DNA of 64,000 nt from Deltaproteobacteria bacterium (GTDB lineage: Bacteria; Myxococcota_A; UBA796; UBA2385), in the NCBI GenBank assembly GCA_018401435.1, contig JAGYJW010000001.1, forward strand, positions 62,001-126,000. Direction: 5' to 3'. Each line of letters starts with the position of its first letter. Within the stretch, counting starts at the first letter, position 1. The notes below the pieces were generated by a model that saw nothing but the letters and a program-made list of their open reading frames with translations, was not told the origin of the DNA and searched no databases. Below, piece by piece: positions 55,921-64,000 of the stretch. The position numbers and the translations under genes are program-made.

Positions 55921-56061
55921 CGGGGCTCCAGTGGCGGGGTCCCTCCTGGATTAGGCTGCTGGCGGGCCGACTCGGGCCGCCGCCGCCTCTCCAGCGTCGG
56001 CAGGGCCGCCCGAGCGGTCGCGCCCCCTCGCCGAGCCGTCTATGGTGGCTTCGGAGTGCCG

Positions 56062-57646
56062 ATGATCCCGCTGCTCTCGCTCGCCCTGTCCGCCCCTGCC
56101 CAGGCCGCCACCGCCCAGGCGCTGGTGGAGCTGCGCCCCGAAGGTGCGCGCCTGATCGACCTTGTCGCCAGCCCGGGGCCCTTGTCGGGGCGCAGCCTGC
56201 CCCCGCTGAAAGGGGCGCCCTTGCTGGAGCTGCTGGACGCCGAGGGCGCGGTGTTGGCCCGGCTGCCCCTGCCCGATGCCCGGGGCCGCTCGGTGCTGCC
56301 CCTCGGGGCCGAGATGCCCGGTCAGGAGGTGGTGCTGGACCGCACCGTGCTGCGAGTGCCCCTGAATTGGCCCGATGGCGCGGTAGCCCTGCGTCTGGGG
56401 GCGCAGCGCCTGTCCCCGCGCCTGCCCCCGCCCCTCGACCCCATCGCCGTGCAGGACAGCGGCCCCAGCACCGAGCGCCTGGACCTGGTGATCCTGGGCG
56501 ATGGCTATGGCGCGGCCGAGCTGGACCGCTTCGCCGAAGATGTGGACCGGATGAGCGCCTACCTGCTGGGCATCGAGCCCTATGGCGCCTACCGCGACCT
56601 CTTCAACATCTGGCGCATCGACCGCGCCTCGGCCGAGAGCGGCGTCAGCCACTACGATGCCGGCCGGGACGAGGACCGCGACACCGCCTATGGCTGCTGC
56701 TACGGCTGCGCGGGCATCGATCGCCTGGTCTGCTGCGACGACGCCAAGGTGATGACCGAGGTGGCCGAGGCCGTGCCCGGCGCGGACGGCGTGCTGGTGC
56801 TGATCAACGACCCCACCTATGGCGGGGCCGGCGGCTACCAGTACGCCACCAGCGCTCACCGAAGGCCGCACCGGCGAGCAGGTGGCCGCCCACGAGCTGG
56901 GCCACAGCCTGGTCGGCCTGGGCGACGAGTATAGCTATGGGGCACCCAGCTCGGCGACGCCCCGCAACAACTGCACGTTGAATGCCGATGATCCGCCATG
57001 GTCCGCCTGGCTGGACGAGCCCGGGGTCTCGGCCTTTCCGGTCTGTGGCTATACCAACCAGCACCGGCCCACCGACAGCAGCTGCATGATGCGCAGCCTG
57101 CGGGACGACTACTGCGTGGTCTGTCGAGAGCAGGCGGTGCTGGCCATCTATGGGGCCTTGCCCCGCCTGATCGGCAGCCTGAGCCCCGAAGCCGGGGAGG
57201 TGGCCCGCGTTCCGGGCGAGGCCCTCCGCTTTTCGGCCGAGGTCCTGGGCGAGAGCAGCGCGCGCTTTGCGTGGGCCTGGCTGCTGGACGGCGAGCGCAT
57301 CTCCAGCGAGCCCGAGCTGGTCTTGGAGGGCTGCCGCGGCAGCCTGCTGGAGCTGCGCCTGCAGGACCCCACCGCCTGGGTGCGCAGCGACCCGGATGGC
57401 CTGCTGCAAGACGCCGCAGCCTGGACCCTGCTGCCCTGCCCGGGGGGCAACCCCGACGACAGCGGCGACAGCGGCCCCGACGGCACGGGCGACCCGGGCC
57501 TGACCCCGCCCATCGACGCAGAGGCGCCCGCGGCCTGCGCATGCAGCAGCGGCGGTCCGGCCGGCGCCCTGACCCTGCCCGTGCTGATCCTGGGTCTGCT
57601 GCGGCGGCGCCGCGAGCCCCCCTCGCTGGACGATTCGGACAGATAA
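56062..57646 (+). CDS. M64 metallopeptidase with MYXO-CTERM-like tail (one frameshift)
   Basis: A signal peptide (LLSLALSAPAQAATA) starts the frame that reads to about 56853. The coding then continues in the next frame, consistent with one lost base at about 56853-56858. The second frame holds the zinc motif HELGHSLVGLGDEY (HExxH, with the further Asp), typical of M64/IgA peptidase (PF09471). The first carries the conserved DLVILGDGYGAAELDRF. The extreme C-terminus reads ACACSSGGPAGALTL..., a hydrophobic stretch and RRRR, i.e. a Cys-rich motif, TM and basic tail as in MYXO-CTERM sorting signals. So the protein should be exported and surface-sorted. About 527 residues when repaired. Confidence 0.8.
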
Positions 57647-57787
57647 CGTCCACATGATCGGCGAAACGCTGGCAAGGCACTGTTAGGGTGTTCAGGTCCC
57701 GCCGCGCCAGCTGCGGGCACTACCCGGGTGGTCGCGGGGGGCGCTGGGTGCCCTTCCGGTGTCGCCACCCCAGCCTTCGGAGCGCCC

Positions 57788-58465
57788 ATGAACCGCCCCC
57801 CCTCCTTGGATGTGATGACCTTCGCCCGGCTGGTGGAGAGCCCCCGGTACACCCACCGCGCCCTGTTGGCCCGGGCGGCGGCGGCGGGGGATGCCGGCCC
57901 CGGCGGCGATGGCTGGGACCCCGCCCGCGAGGCCCTGCGCGCCTACTTCGAGAGCCACAACGACCCCGCCACCCTGCCCCCGCGCCTCGCGGCCTTGCGC
58001 CGCGCCAGCGCCCAGGCGACGGATCCCGCCCGGCGGGCCCTGCTGCAGGCCAATGCCGACGCCATCGAGGGCTTTGGGGCCTGCTCGGCCACCCTGCGCG
58101 CCTTGCGCCCCACCGACGGCTGGGTGCAGCCCCAGGCCGTCGAGATCGCGGGCCTCTGCCTGCGGGTGCGGGTCGATCTCGAGGTGAGAGAGGCCGACAG
58201 CCTCCGCCGCCTGATCGTGCACTGGGGGCCCGATCCCATCAAGTCCGCCCAAGCCCGGACCACGCTGATGCTGGCCTGCACCTTGCTGGAGCTGGGCCGG
58301 CAGCGGGTGGCCCCCTCCAGCCTCGAGCTGCTGGACCTCGCCGATGACCGGGTCTACCGCATCGACGCGGTGGACCCGCGGGTGCTGGCCCGGTCCCTGG
58401 ACACGGCACGCAGCCTGGGGCCCGTGCTGGCCAGCGCCGGAGATGACTGGATCCAGGCCGCCTGA
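57788..58465 (+). CDS. Unknown cytosolic protein
   Basis: 225 residues, no signal peptide or TM, unrecognised. It is Ala/Arg/Leu-rich with helical N-terminal half (REALRAYFESHND, PRLAALRRASAQAT). A central beta-type segment follows (IAGLCLRVRVDLEV, LRRLIVHWGP), then PSSLELLDLADDRVYRID. The last part could be read as a decayed nuclease core (strand-Asp-strand), but the usual Lys is absent, so I do not call it. The start follows GGAGCGCCC. A TAGGGT box lies about 99 bp upstream (57684-57689). Confidence 0.65.
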   Translation: MNRPPSLDVMTFARLVESPRYTHRALLARAAAAGDAGPGGDGWDPAREALRAYFESHNDPATLPPRLAALRRASAQATDPARRALLQANADAIEGFGACSATLRALRPTDGWVQPQAVEIAGLCLRVRVDLEVREADSLRRLIVHWGPDPIKSAQARTTLMLACTLLELGRQRVAPSSLELLDLADDRVYRIDAVDPRVLARSLDTARSLGPVLASAGDDWIQAA

Positions 58466-58500
58466 GGCGCGGCGGGGGGACCGGATCGGGGCCGGCGCGA

Positions 58501-58506
58501 TAGTCT
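58501..58506 (+). promoter_or_regulatory. Candidate -10 box for the YqjD/YqjE-like pair
   Basis: TAGTCT about 22 bp upstream of the ATG at 58528. Confidence 0.37.
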
Positions 58507-58527
58507 GGACTTGCCCCGAGGAGCCCC

Positions 58528-59037
58528 ATGACCATCGCACCCGACCCCGCAGGCCTCGCCCGCCTGATCCTGGAGGAGTGGCCGCAGGTGCCCGCCGACG
58601 CCGTGGCCCGCGCGGGGGGCGACCTGGACCGCCTGGTGGAGGTCCTGGCGGAGCACACCGACCACACCCGCGCCCTGCTGCGCCTGCAGCTGGCCGAGCT
58701 GGTGCTGGTGGCCGAGCGCATGGCGGAGATGGCCGGTCAGCCGGCTCGGCCCGGCGTCGGCGCCCGTCCGCGCCCCGGTCCCGGGGCCTCGGCCCCCTCT
58801 GCCGACGCCCGCGAAGGTGCCCGTCCGCCCCCGCCCTTGGGCGATGTCGACCTGCTCCTGGGACAGGTCGAGGCCTATCTGTGGGAGCTGGCGCGTGCGG
58901 TGCCCTATGACATCGCCTCAGCCTCGGCCCGGGGTGCCCGGCGCCACCTGGGCGTGAGCCTGTCCATCTCGGCCGCCATCGGCTTCCTGGTCGGGCTCTT
59001 CATCGGTGGCGGGGTCAAGCGTGACGCCGACACCTGA
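58528..59037 (+). CDS. YqjD/ElaB-like tail-anchored protein
   Basis: 169 residues. An N-terminal helical region (LILEEWPQVPADAVARAGGD, VLAEHTDHTRALLRLQLAEL) precedes a Pro/Ala-rich linker (about 75-105) and a second helix with a C-terminal TM segment (ISAAIGFLVGLFIGGG). The layout of helices plus a Gly-rich tail anchor resembles YqjD/ElaB (DUF883), which associate with the inner membrane and ribosomes in E. coli. The next gene encodes a YqjE-like protein, as in yqjD-yqjE. Its stop overlaps the next start by 17 bp. Confidence 0.55.
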   Translation: MTIAPDPAGLARLILEEWPQVPADAVARAGGDLDRLVEVLAEHTDHTRALLRLQLAELVLVAERMAEMAGQPARPGVGARPRPGPGASAPSADAREGARPPPPLGDVDLLLGQVEAYLWELARAVPYDIASASARGARRHLGVSLSISAAIGFLVGLFIGGGVKRDADT

Positions 59038-59494
59038 AGCCGACGGGCCCGGCTGGACGCCGCCTCCGGGCGCGCCGCCCCCGCCCGCAGACGACAGCCC
59101 CTACCGCAGCCCCGACGCCGCCCGGCGCCTGGGGCGCACGGTCAAGGCGCTGCTCTCCTTGCACACGGAGCTCTTTCAGGAGGAGGCCGAACAGGCCTTC
59201 CGCCGGCTGCTGCTGATGGCGGCCCTGCTGGGTGCCAGCGCCGGCTTCGCGGCAGCCTCCCTGCTCACCTCGGCCTTCATCCTCATCCTGGGGGTCCAGC
59301 GGCTCACAGGATGGCCCCTGTTGGAGTCGGCGGCGACGGGCCTCGGGCTCTTCGTCCTGATCATCCTCTGCCTGCTCGGGCTCTTCGCCTTCTTGCTGCA
59401 GCGGCCCTGGCTGGCCCGCAGCCGCCTGCTGGTGGCGCGCACCTTCGCCGCCTTGCGCCCCGAAGCCCCACCAACCAACAACCCCTCCCCCTGA
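59021..59494 (+). CDS. YqjE-like/phage holin superfamily III membrane protein
   Basis: 157 residues from the GTG at 59021; a GTG five codons earlier is possible. The N-terminus is Pro-rich (about 1-30). A helix (VKALLSLHTELFQEEAEQAF) then leads into two TM segments (LLGASAGFAAASLLTSAFIL and LLESAATGLGLFVLIILCLL). This matches the YqjE/holin-X type (PF07332). In this context it is a cellular membrane protein, not a phage lysis gene, since no phage genes are present. Confidence 0.6.
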   Translation: MTPTPEADGPGWTPPPGAPPPPADDSPYRSPDAARRLGRTVKALLSLHTELFQEEAEQAFRRLLLMAALLGASAGFAAASLLTSAFILILGVQRLTGWPLLESAATGLGLFVLIILCLLGLFAFLLQRPWLARSRLLVARTFAALRPEAPPTNNPSP

Positions 59495-59518
59495 GGCAAC
59501 CCCCACACCGGAGCCCCC

Positions 59519-60130
59519 ATGTTCAGCGTCTGGGATGTCATGGGCACCCCCGCCCACCACGACTGGCGAAAGGTCAACTCCGTCTTGCCCGCCAAAGAGC
59601 CCCAGGCCTTTGACGGTCCTGGAGGCGGGACACCTGCCACAGCGGAGGCAATCGGGGGAGCGCGCGGCCCGCACCTGGAGGCGGCGGCCGACCCCGGCCC
59701 AGCCCCGGGCGCGAGCGCGCCTTGATCGCCTCCCAGGTGATCGCGACCACGCCGGTGCGCCTGATTCGCCAGGACACCACCCTGCTGCAGGCCTGGCGCA
59801 GATCCTTCAGGCCGCCCGCTTCCGCCACCTGCCGGTGGTGAAACGAAGGCGGCTTCCTGGTGGGCATTCTCAGCGAGCGCACCTGCCGAGGCCGGCACCC
59901 CGATCACCACCCCTTGCAGCCGGTGGCGGGTAGACCCGTCTCCGAGGATCATGCGCACGGGTCTTCACTGCCCGGCCCGAGGCCCCATCCGCGATCTCGC
60001 TCGCCTGATGATCGCTGAGAATATCGGCGCTGTGCCCATCTTCGACCAGGGCCCAGGGCTGACGGCATCGTCACCCGCGGCGATGTCATGCACGCTGGTG
60101 CACGAGGCGCCCCTGGAACTCTGGATCTGA
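59519..60130 (+). pseudogene. CBS-domain protein, broken by several frameshifts
   Basis: The ATG at 59519 follows a perfect GGAGCCCCC. The first frame reads MFSVWDVMGTPAHHDWRKV and then closes. Across other frames a CBS pair can be traced: VIATTPVRLIRQDTTLLQA near 59727-59790, ARFRHLPVV and then GGFLVGILSER near 59810-59880, and later DLARLMIAENIGAVPIFDQG near 59993-60055 and HALVHEAPLELWI before a stop at 60128. At least four indels are needed. It was, or is, a two-CBS protein of about 200 residues. The density of errors here resembles the next two genes. Confidence 0.6.
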
Positions 60131-60185
60131 GACCGGGAGGCTACAGGACCCTGCTGCCGCATGCTCCTGGAGCCCCCATAGGCCG

Positions 60186-60871
60186 ATGCTCGCCGTCCTC
60201 CCTCTGTGCCCTGAGCCTGGGCTGCGCCCGGGGTGCCCGGCGGCAGCGCACCCGCCGAGGTCGCCCAGCCCCCGCCGAGTCGCCCCAGCCCCCGCCGAGG
60301 CCTCGGTGCCTGCGGGGACCCAAGCGGCCGCCCCCCCCGCCGAAGGGCAGGCCGCTGCGGTCTTTGCCGGCGGCTGCTTCTGGTGCATGGAGAAGCCCTT
60401 CGACCTGCTGCCCGGCGTGATCTCCACCACCTCCGGCTATACGGGCGGCGCGCCGGATCACCCGACCTACACCCAGGTCAGCAACAAGCTCACCACCCAC
60501 GTCGAGGCCATCCGGGTGGTCTACGATCCCAGCGTGGTCAGCTATGAAGAGTTGCTGTCGGTCTTCTGGCACAACATCGACCCCACCCAGGATTCCGGCC
60601 AATTCTGCGACAAGGGGCCGCAATACCGATCGGCCCTCTTCCCGGCGACGGAGGCCGAGCGGGCCCTGGCCCAGGCCAGCAAGGGGGCGGTGGCCAGCAA
60701 GCTGGAGGCCGACATCGTGACCGAGATCCGCCCGGCCGCCACCTTCTGGGAGGCCGAGGAATACCACCAGGACTTTTATGTCAAGGAGCCCGCCCACTAC
60801 CAGAGCTACCGCACGGGCTGTGGGCGCGATCGCCGCCTGAAGGAGCTCTGGGGGCCGAAGCCGGTCACTGA
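60186..60871 (+). CDS. msrA: Peptide methionine sulfoxide reductase MsrA, probable lipoprotein (frameshifted ends)
   Basis: The catalytic core is intact: AGGCFWCMEKPFDLLPGV with the active Cys, VISTTSGYTGG, HVEAIRVVYDP, HNIDPTQDSGQFCDKGPQY and EYHQDFYVKEP. It reduces methionine-S-sulfoxide in proteins. The N-terminus is disturbed. A GGAGCCCCC spacer is followed by ATA rather than ATG at about 60178, and a different frame would encode a lipobox (LSLGCARG). At the C-terminus the frame runs on, but a shift in the G5 run at 60850-60854 would bring in a TGA at 60869-60871. A periplasmic lipoprotein of about 230 residues is inferred. Confidence 0.75.
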
Positions 60872-63800
60872 GCCGGGCCCGGTGCCGGGCCCCGTGCCGC
60901 CCGCCCCTCAGCCGCTTGCGCTGGCCCGGGCCAGGGCCAAGGCCTCGGCCTCCAGCGTTGTGTGCCGCGCACGTGGCGGCTCGGGAGGCGCAGCGCAGGC
61001 CGCTGGCCGCGGGGCGTCGGGCCGCCGGTGGCCCGGAAGTCTGCGCACCAAGGCCGGGCCTCGCGTGGGGAGCGGGCTGGCCGGCGGCGGCGCCCAGGCC
61101 AACAAGGCGGCGGCCGGAGATCCAGCCGGGCCGGTCGGCGGCATGAAGCTCGGCGACGTGGGCCTGGAGCAGGGCCATCGCCTCTTCGGGCCGTCCGCCT
61201 TCGATCAGGGCGCTGGCCAGCGGGTGCACCGCGGCCGGGGTGCCCGATCTCGCGGAAGCGGCTGATGGCGGCCCGGCTCCACCGCTCGGCCTCCTGCACC
61301 TCGCCCAGCAGCGCAGCGACCTCGGCCAGACCCACCCACGCGTGGGCGGGCTCCTGCAGGTCGGCGGCGCGGTGGAAGGCGTCGGCTGCGGCCTGGAGCA
61401 GGCGGACGGCGCGCTCGCCGCGGCTGGCCCGCTGGGCTGGCGCGCCCCGGGCCAACAAGCAGGTGGCCTCGCCAAAGACCGCCCCGGACCTGAAGACGGC
61501 CTGGGCGGCGGCCAGGGGCCCATCCACGTCGCGATCCCGCAGCCCGGCGTCCACCTGGTGCAAGGCGAGGTCGCGGCGGCACCAGGCCAGCGCGAGGGGG
61601 TCAGGACCGGTCTCGGCCACGGCCACGGCCTCGGTCAGGGCGGCGATGGCCGCGGCACGATCTCCACGAAAATCAGCCATACGAGCCCGTTCACGCAGAG
61701 CCTGGCAGAGCAGGTCGCCAAAGCCCTCGCGGCGGGCGGCGGCCTCGCAGCGGGCGCTGAAATCCGCGGCCTCGGCCAGCTCTCCGCGACGGCGGGCCAC
61801 CCGAGCCGCCATCAGCCAGCCCTCGGCGGGACGGCGGTCGTCGCGGGGCCGGATCGAGGGCCGACAGGGCTGTCCCGCAAGCGCAGAACCTCGGCGGCGC
61901 GCAGGTACTCGCTGTCCGCCACGCAGGCCCAGGCCCCCTGGGTGAGGGGCAGGATGGCGTCGTCCGGGCGGCCCAGGGCGAGCAGGTGGCGGCCCAGGCG
62001 CAAGGCGTCGGCCCCGCTCATTTCGGCCGACTCCTGCAGCATGGCCACGCAGCCCAGCCGGGCCCGAGGTCCCCAGCCGCTGGCATCGGCGGCGCGCTCC
62101 AGGCTCTCGCGCAACATGCCATGGACCAGCGAGAAGCCCTGGTCGGCGCCATCGGGTCCGGCCTCGATCAGGCCAGCGGCCAGCAAGGTCTCGACCAGCT
62201 CGGGAGAGGGCCAGGCCCCGGCGTGGCGACAGGCGCGGCGCCACTCGCCCCGGTCCACCGTCATGCCGAGGGATGGCAGCCAGCTCCAGGGCGCGGGCCT
62301 CAAGCGGATCCCGGCCCGCCAGCGCCTGCCGGACCCGGGCCTGCCAGACGGCGTGCAGGTCATCGGGCAGGTCGGGCTGGATGCCCGGCCGCAGCTCGAA
62401 ACCCTGGGCGCCCGCCACCAGCACGCCCCGCGCCACCCAGTCCCCCACCAACTGGGTGATGAAGAGGGGGTTGCCGGCGGTGCGGCCTTCGACACGTCGG
62501 GCGAGATCGCCGTTGAGGTGCAGCAGCTCCTCGATCAGGCGGCTGCGCCAGCCCGGGCCAGGGACCGACCTCCAGGCGCTGGGCGCCCGGCCACTGCAGC
62601 AGGCGCTGCACCAGCTGGCCCTCCAGGCTGGCCACCGCACTCTCGGGCGGTCAGCAGCAGCAGGATGGCGACGGGCTGGTCGGCCCAGCGGCGCTGGGCT
62701 TGCAGGGCAAAGGCCAGGGCCTCGCTGCCCCAGTGCACATCCTCCAAACGTAGGATCAAGGGGCGTTCTTTGGATGCCTGGCCGAGAATGCGGGCCAGCG
62801 CCGCATAGCGCTCGGTGGCCCCCGAGAAGCGCCCGGTGTCGCCCACTCCCAGCAGGGCCAGCAGGTCGCGGCTGTCTCCGGCGTTGAGCCCCCAGCGCAA
62901 GGCGGCGGCATTGCCCTGGTGCAGCCGGTGTTCGCGGCTGGATCCCGAGCAGCGCAACCAGCGGGCGAGGGGCGGGCCCAGCTAGCCAGCCGATCCCCCC
63001 CTCGCTCCACGTGGCCTGCAGCACATCGGCGGCGCCCAAGGCATGGGCCCGCTCGCACAGCCAGGCAGCCAGGGCGCTCTTGCCCGAACCCGCAGCCCGG
63101 CAGGCGGGGCCGCCGGCTGGCCGCCTTCCACCGCCGCGGCCTGCCACAGTGCGTCGCGCTGCTCTTCGCGGCCCACCAGGGCACCGCCCGCAGGCCAAAA
63201 GAGGCGCAGGCCCGCCCCACCAGCTTCATCGTAGGGGCGCTGGTTTCGGCCTCGCGCCAGGTGGCGGGCAGCGGCGGACGGGGCGCGGGCGGCGGGGTGC
63301 CGTCCTCGGCCAGGGCGGTCCCCAGGGTGGAGGGCCTCGACCGATCCCGGGCCCAAAAAGGTCGGGGCCTCGGACAGGGCCGGCAGCGCCTCAGGCCGAA
63401 AGCCGCGTCGGCGGCGCGCTGGATAGGCGGCGGGCGGGGTCCTTCTCCAGGCGGCCCAGCCAGGCGCGCAGCCCGGCGGCAGGGCCATCGGGGCGTCCAG
63501 CACGGCAGCGGCCGGTGCAAAATGATCGTCCCGAATATGGGCCAGGGGCCGATTCCGGCCAAAGGGCGCATCGCCGGTGATCGCCGCCCAGGCGGTGCAG
63601 CCCAGGGCATAGAGGTCGGTCCAGGGGCCCAGCTCTGCGGCGCGCCCCGAGAACTGCTCGGGGGCCATATAGGCCGCGGTGCCCACGACCTCTTCGTCCT
63701 CGTCCCCGTCGGGGCCGGCGCCGGGGGTGTCGCCCACCCGGGCGATGCCAAAGTCCAGCAGCACCACCCGTTCGTCGCCGACAATGATGTTGCCAGGCTT

Positions 63801-64000
63801 GATGTCGCGGTGCAGCACCCCCCGCGCGTGGGCGTGGGCCAGGGCCGCGAGCAGCTGGGAGAAGATCCGGGCAAGGGTGGGCCAGTCCAGCTGGCCGCGC
63901 AATTGGGAGAGGGGCGCTCCCGCCACCTGCTCCATGGCCAGCCAGGGGCTGCGGCTGCCCACGCCGCGGCCCTGCAGCTGCCGCGCGTCCTCTCCCACCA
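60865..64000 (-). pseudogene. Ser/Thr kinase fused to AAA-type ATPase and helical repeats, frameshifted, cut by window edge
   Basis: Reading from the right edge: a kinase core with HRDIKPGN, DFGIARVGD and YMAPEQ (63600-63830). Then a P-loop GSGKSALAAWLCERAHALG (about 63045-63100) begins an ATPase domain. The C-terminal ~1.5 kb encodes Ala/Arg-rich helical repeats (ARRRGELAEAADFSARCEAA, ALREERARMADFRGD-like) in the style of TPRs. This is the kinase/ATPase/TPR layout of large bacterial signalling proteins. Several frame changes occur (about 63430, 63110, 62950, 62560, 61860, 61250). The N-terminus is beyond 64000. The stop at 60865 is back-to-back with the likely msrA stop. I treat it as pseudogene or poorly sequenced gene. 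Confidence 0.65.

Noticed and set aside
57788..58465. PD-(D/E)xK nuclease or Cas4-like protein
   Set aside because: A strand-Asp-strand pattern is present but the required Glu-x-Lys is not, and no CRISPR or restriction genes are nearby.
59021..59494. Phage holin / prophage remnant
   Set aside because: The holin superfamily III similarity also covers cellular YqjE-type proteins, and there are no phage genes around; the YqjD-like neighbour favours the cellular reading.

Overview
The window is very GC-rich, densely packed bacterial DNA. Most intergenic gaps are under 150 bp, many genes overlap by 4 bp (ATGA, GTGA or TTGA), and starts are mixed ATG, GTG and TTG. The gene content points to a Gram-negative myxobacterium-like organism (Myxococcota), probably a MAG or other uncultured relative. 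It has LPS and outer-membrane assembly genes (lpxD, fabZ, bamA, skp, lolCD), many Lys/Leu-rich lipoprotein signals, Cys-rich MopE-type repeats, FG-GAP propellers, DUF1552/DUF1592 proteins, several Ser/Thr kinases and a MYXO-CTERM-like protein tail. This is inferred from family content; no rRNA or other phylogenetic marker is present. I found no tRNA, rRNA, CRISPR array or prophage.

Layout. 1-1.3 kb: end of a degenerate ISAs1-like element and a 25-bp inverted/direct repeat element. 1.3-5.2: DUF1592, DUF1552 and a DUF5648 lipoprotein in an overlapping operon. 5.3-10: acyltransferase, M14-type deacylase, a MopE/FG-GAP lipoprotein and an O-methyltransferase. 10-17: OPT transporter, glycerophosphodiesterase operon, AI-2E-type permease, YihY/BrkB protein and SDR. 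17.2-20.9: secreted unknowns, two frameshifted genes and a sulfatase-fold protein. 20.9-29.3: Ser/Thr kinase, then the outer-membrane biogenesis cluster reading lolC/E-lolD-bamA-skp-lpxD-fabZ. 29.5-35.4: PAP2 protein, a candidate papain-fold protein, and an FHA/winged-helix regulator followed directly by a kinase-WD40 protein. 35.4-39.1: a broken YfhO-like gene abutting the second ISAs1-like copy. 39.2-46: glgC-glgA, a propeller lipoprotein and two MscS channels around a DUF432-like protein. 46-50.3: HTTM protein pair and a beta-lactamase-fold lipoprotein. 50.4-54.5: sugar transferase, LytS-type kinase and LytTR regulator. 54.5-59.5: secreted unknown, ferritin-like protein, M64 metallopeptidase and a YqjD/YqjE-like pair. 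59.5-64: heavily frameshifted CBS protein, msrA and a kinase/ATPase running off the edge.

Two sequence-level regularities cut across the window. Many operon-leading genes carry a TAGNCT-type hexamer upstream, probably the local -10 box. Many starts sit behind an unusually uniform GGAG plus a C-rich 5-nt spacer. Single-base frameshifts interrupt otherwise good genes at about ten places, most densely in the last 4.5 kb. These may be sequencing errors rather than real pseudogenes.
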